A stretch of DNA of 64,000 nt from assembly GCF_048270095.1 (NCBI RefSeq), contig NZ_JBLWTL010000004.1, positions 62,001 through 126,000 on the forward strand. The letters are read 5' to 3'. Positions 62,648 to 64,000 of this stretch are shown in pieces (positions within the stretch are counted from its first letter, which is position 1; each line of letters begins with the position of its first letter). The notes below the pieces were generated by a model. It saw only the letters and a program-made list of their open reading frames with translations. It made no database searches and was not told where the DNA came from. This stretch comes from Maricaulis sp048270095 (GTDB lineage: Bacteria; Pseudomonadota; Alphaproteobacteria; Caulobacterales; Maricaulaceae). The translations under genes were made by a program, and so were the position numbers.

Positions 62648-62866
62648 ATGAAACAAGATATCCATCCCGAGTATCACATCATCAATGTCGTGATGACCAA
62701 TGGGACGACCTTCCAGACCAAGTCCACCTATGGCAAGGAAGGCGACACGATCAATCTCGATATCGATCCGACCTCGCACCCGGCCTGGACCGGCGGCAAT
62801 GCACACCTGCTTGACCGCGCCGGCCGTGTCTCGCGCTTCAAGGACAAGTTCAAAGGCTTCGCTTGA
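62648..62866 (+). CDS. rpmE: 50S ribosomal protein L31
   Basis: A 72-residue L31: MKQDIHPEYHIINVVMTNGT, then TINLDIDPTSHPAWTGGNAH. The cysteine pairs of the zinc-binding form are missing (the protein has no Cys), so this is the zinc-independent variant. A terminator follows the gene. The ATG at 62648 is preceded by GAGAGAAG-type purines. Confidence 0.95.
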   Translation: MKQDIHPEYHIINVVMTNGTTFQTKSTYGKEGDTINLDIDPTSHPAWTGGNAHLLDRAGRVSRFKDKFKGFA

Positions 62867-62893
62867 GGCTTTTCGTAACGACCTGATTGAAAC

Positions 62894-62923
62894 GGGCGCG
62901 ATCCTCACCGGATCGCGCCCTTT
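62894..62923 (+). terminator. Rho-independent terminator after rpmE
   Basis: An 11-bp perfect stem GGGCGCGATCC (62894-62904) / GGATCGCGCCC (62910-62920) is followed by TTT. Confidence 0.85.
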
Positions 62924-62944
62924 CTCTGTCTGCCACCCCGAAAT

Positions 62945-62982
62945 GCAAAAGGCCCCCCGAATGGTTTCGGAGGGCCTTTTGC
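62945..62982 (-). terminator. bidirectional terminator between rpmE and rcdA
   Basis: GCAAAAGGCCC (62945-62955) pairs with GGGCCTTTTGC (62972-62982). The AAAA and TTTT at the stem ends give T runs on both strands. It lies just after the rcdA stop. Confidence 0.82.
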
Positions 62983-62997
62983 GAAACGGTTTGGCGA

Positions 62998-63528
62998 TCA
63001 GGCCTGGCTGAAGGCGCCGCGCAGTCTTTCCATATGGTCCGCGACCGGATTGCTCTCAGTTTCCGGCATGCCATCGGCGTAGAGATTGTCATCAATCCGC
63101 TTGAGACGCGCATACAGCGAGCGTGAGCGTTCGACCAGATTGGTCAGGATGGCGGGCGGGGTCTCGCCTTCGGGCCATAATTGCTCGGTCGGCCGGTCGC
63201 TGCCGAGGCGGTATTTGCCGTCGGTGGCGTCTTCGGCCGTCATCTCGCCCTCGGCGACAGCGCGCTGCGCGAGGAGCCAGGAGGCGGCCTGCATCAGCCG
63301 TGTCGTCAGCTTCATGCTCTCCGTCGCATAGGAGAGTGCACCCGCCCGGTTGAGGGATTTGGCATCATCGCGGCCAGCGCCGTCGAGATAGCTCGCTGTC
63401 TCTTCGACCAGGTCCATGCCCTCGCGGAAGAGCTTGCCGAACATCTCGGATTTGCAGAAGTCCATGGCCCGGGCTGCCGGTGCGGAACCGGCCGGGAAAA
63501 GGGTAGGGGTCTGGCTATCGGTCATCAT
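62998..63528 (-). CDS. rcdA: RcdA-like regulator of CtrA degradation (DUF1465)
   Basis: A 176-residue, mostly helical DUF1465 protein. The segments FCKSEMFGKLFREGMDLVEE and YATESMKLTTRLMQAASWLL, and the late SRSLYARLKRIDDNLY, match the RcdA family. In Caulobacter RcdA is an adaptor that delivers CtrA and other substrates to ClpXP at the cell pole. Its presence supports a CtrA-controlled cell cycle in this organism. Two starts (ATGATG, 63528 and 63525) are adjacent. Confidence 0.9.
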   Translation of the reverse strand: MMTDSQTPTLFPAGSAPAARAMDFCKSEMFGKLFREGMDLVEETASYLDGAGRDDAKSLNRAGALSYATESMKLTTRLMQAASWLLAQRAVAEGEMTAEDATDGKYRLGSDRPTEQLWPEGETPPAILTNLVERSRSLYARLKRIDDNLYADGMPETESNPVADHMERLRGAFSQA

Positions 63529-63604
63529 TCGTCCAGTTGTCCGTCTATCGTCAGCTTCTGGCGATTCGTAGCAAAGCTCGGGCCAGAGTGACCCAATTGG
63601 TTGA

Positions 63605-63802
63605 TCAAATCTTGAAGACGGCGTCTGCCGCGCTCAGTCCGGCCCGCTTTTTCTCAGTAATGGCGTCGATTCGCTGGATTTCGGTTTCCAGCAATACCCG
63701 CCGCTCGGCGAGATCCGAGAGGGAGAGTGCGCTCAAATCGGCACCGGGGATGATGGCTTCGGGCTTGAGGCTACTTGCGACCGTCTCATCGTCATGGAAC
63801 AT
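63605..63802 (-). CDS. DUF1192-family small protein
   Basis: A 65-residue protein with the DUF1192 core ADLSALSLSDLAERRVLLET and EIQRIDAITEKKRAG. The ATG at 63802 has GGAGGT five bases upstream. It lies upstream of rcdA on the same strand, separated by 76 bp. The function is unknown. Confidence 0.85.
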   Translation of the reverse strand: MFHDDETVASSLKPEAIIPGADLSALSLSDLAERRVLLETEIQRIDAITEKKRAGLSAADAVFKI

Positions 63803-63873
63803 GTTGACCTCCATCAAAATCCTGACACCGCAATCCGTGCTTCACAGCATAACCCGAAGAGTGGAAAACGCCC

Positions 63874-64000
63874 ATGCCTGGCACCCGTACAAATCGCATC
63901 GTCACGGCCAATCCGCCTGGCGGGCCTGAAGTTTTGCGCATCGAAACGCGGCCCATGCCGCAGGCCGGACCCGGTGATATTCTGATCCGGGCCGCCGCGT
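63874..64000 (+). CDS. quinone oxidoreductase/MDR-family protein, N-terminal part
   Basis: The ATG at 63874 opens MPGTRTNRIVTANPPGGPEV, followed by LRIETRPMPQAGPGDILIRA, which is the N terminus of the QOR/medium-chain dehydrogenase family. The window ends after about 42 codons. It is divergent from the DUF1192 gene (71-bp gap). The cofactor domain lies outside the window. Confidence 0.85.
   Translation, partial: MPGTRTNRIVTANPPGGPEVLRIETRPMPQAGPGDILIRAAA

Overview
This 64 kb window is high-GC, densely coded chromosomal DNA from an alphaproteobacterium, most likely of the Caulobacterales/Maricaulales/Hyphomonadaceae group. The case rests on an RcdA-type (DUF1465) CtrA-degradation adaptor next to a DUF1192 gene, a LexA box of the alphaproteobacterial form GTTC-N7-GTTC in front of an imuA-imuB-dnaE2 cassette, a TonB-dependent receptor with a typical TonB box, Tad-type VWA proteins, and a UDP-sulfoquinovose synthase. 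No rRNA, tRNA, CRISPR array, phage or insertion sequence was seen. The organism assignment is inference from gene content, not from a marker gene.

Layout. 0-4.7 kb: end of an alpha/beta hydrolase gene coupled to a TonB-dependent receptor, a second hydrolase, a BlaI/MecI-type repressor and a small membrane protein. 4.8-12.8 kb: the SOS mutasome operon on the minus strand (imuA, imuB, a DUF559 nuclease-like gene, dnaE2), a secreted protein of unknown function and a SRAP/YedK DNA-crosslink protein. 12.8-18 kb: membrane proteins, the tyrosine-catabolism gene hppD with a VOC gene and a divergent MarR regulator whose palindromic operator is visible, then a Cache-type sensor without an output domain. 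18-22.4 kb: typA, a DUF418 membrane protein and a 1.3 kb repeat-rich non-coding island. 22.4-30.4 kb: a DUF3883 protein, an SDR, an orphan ParD-like antitoxin, DUF1697, an ArsR-SRPBCC pair, a PLP decarboxylase and feoAB. 30.5-43.2 kb: a MacAB-like efflux operon, a seven-PAS histidine kinase, a fused peptide-ABC ATPase, an M16 metallopeptidase lipoprotein and an FKBP lipoprotein. 43.2-48.1 kb: three tandem TadG/VWA paralogues. 48.2-51.6 kb: argE, a small membrane protein, a GIY-YIG nuclease gene bracketed by two direct copies of a palindromic repeat, and sqdB. 51.8-55.3 kb: the glycolytic series gap-pgk-fba. 55.3-64 kb: a secreted protein, a structured repeat region, thiE, a Sel1-repeat protein, efp, an IMPase, a MotA/TolQ-OmpA channel pair, ccdAB, rpmE, rcdA, a DUF1192 protein and the start of a quinone-oxidoreductase gene.

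How the genes work together. The clearest functional unit is the DNA-damage module: a LexA site 19 bp before imuA, and four genes joined by overlapping stops and starts. A second theme is repeats with nuclease-like genes: the GIY-YIG gene lies between two REP-like elements, and the DUF3883 gene follows a 200-bp nested palindrome. These are the best candidates here for something not well described. A third is the tandem expansion of TadG-like adhesin or pilus proteins without the rest of a tad locus.

Limits. All calls come from reading the sequence and translations by eye. Family names rest on recognised motifs, and no searches or structure predictions were run.
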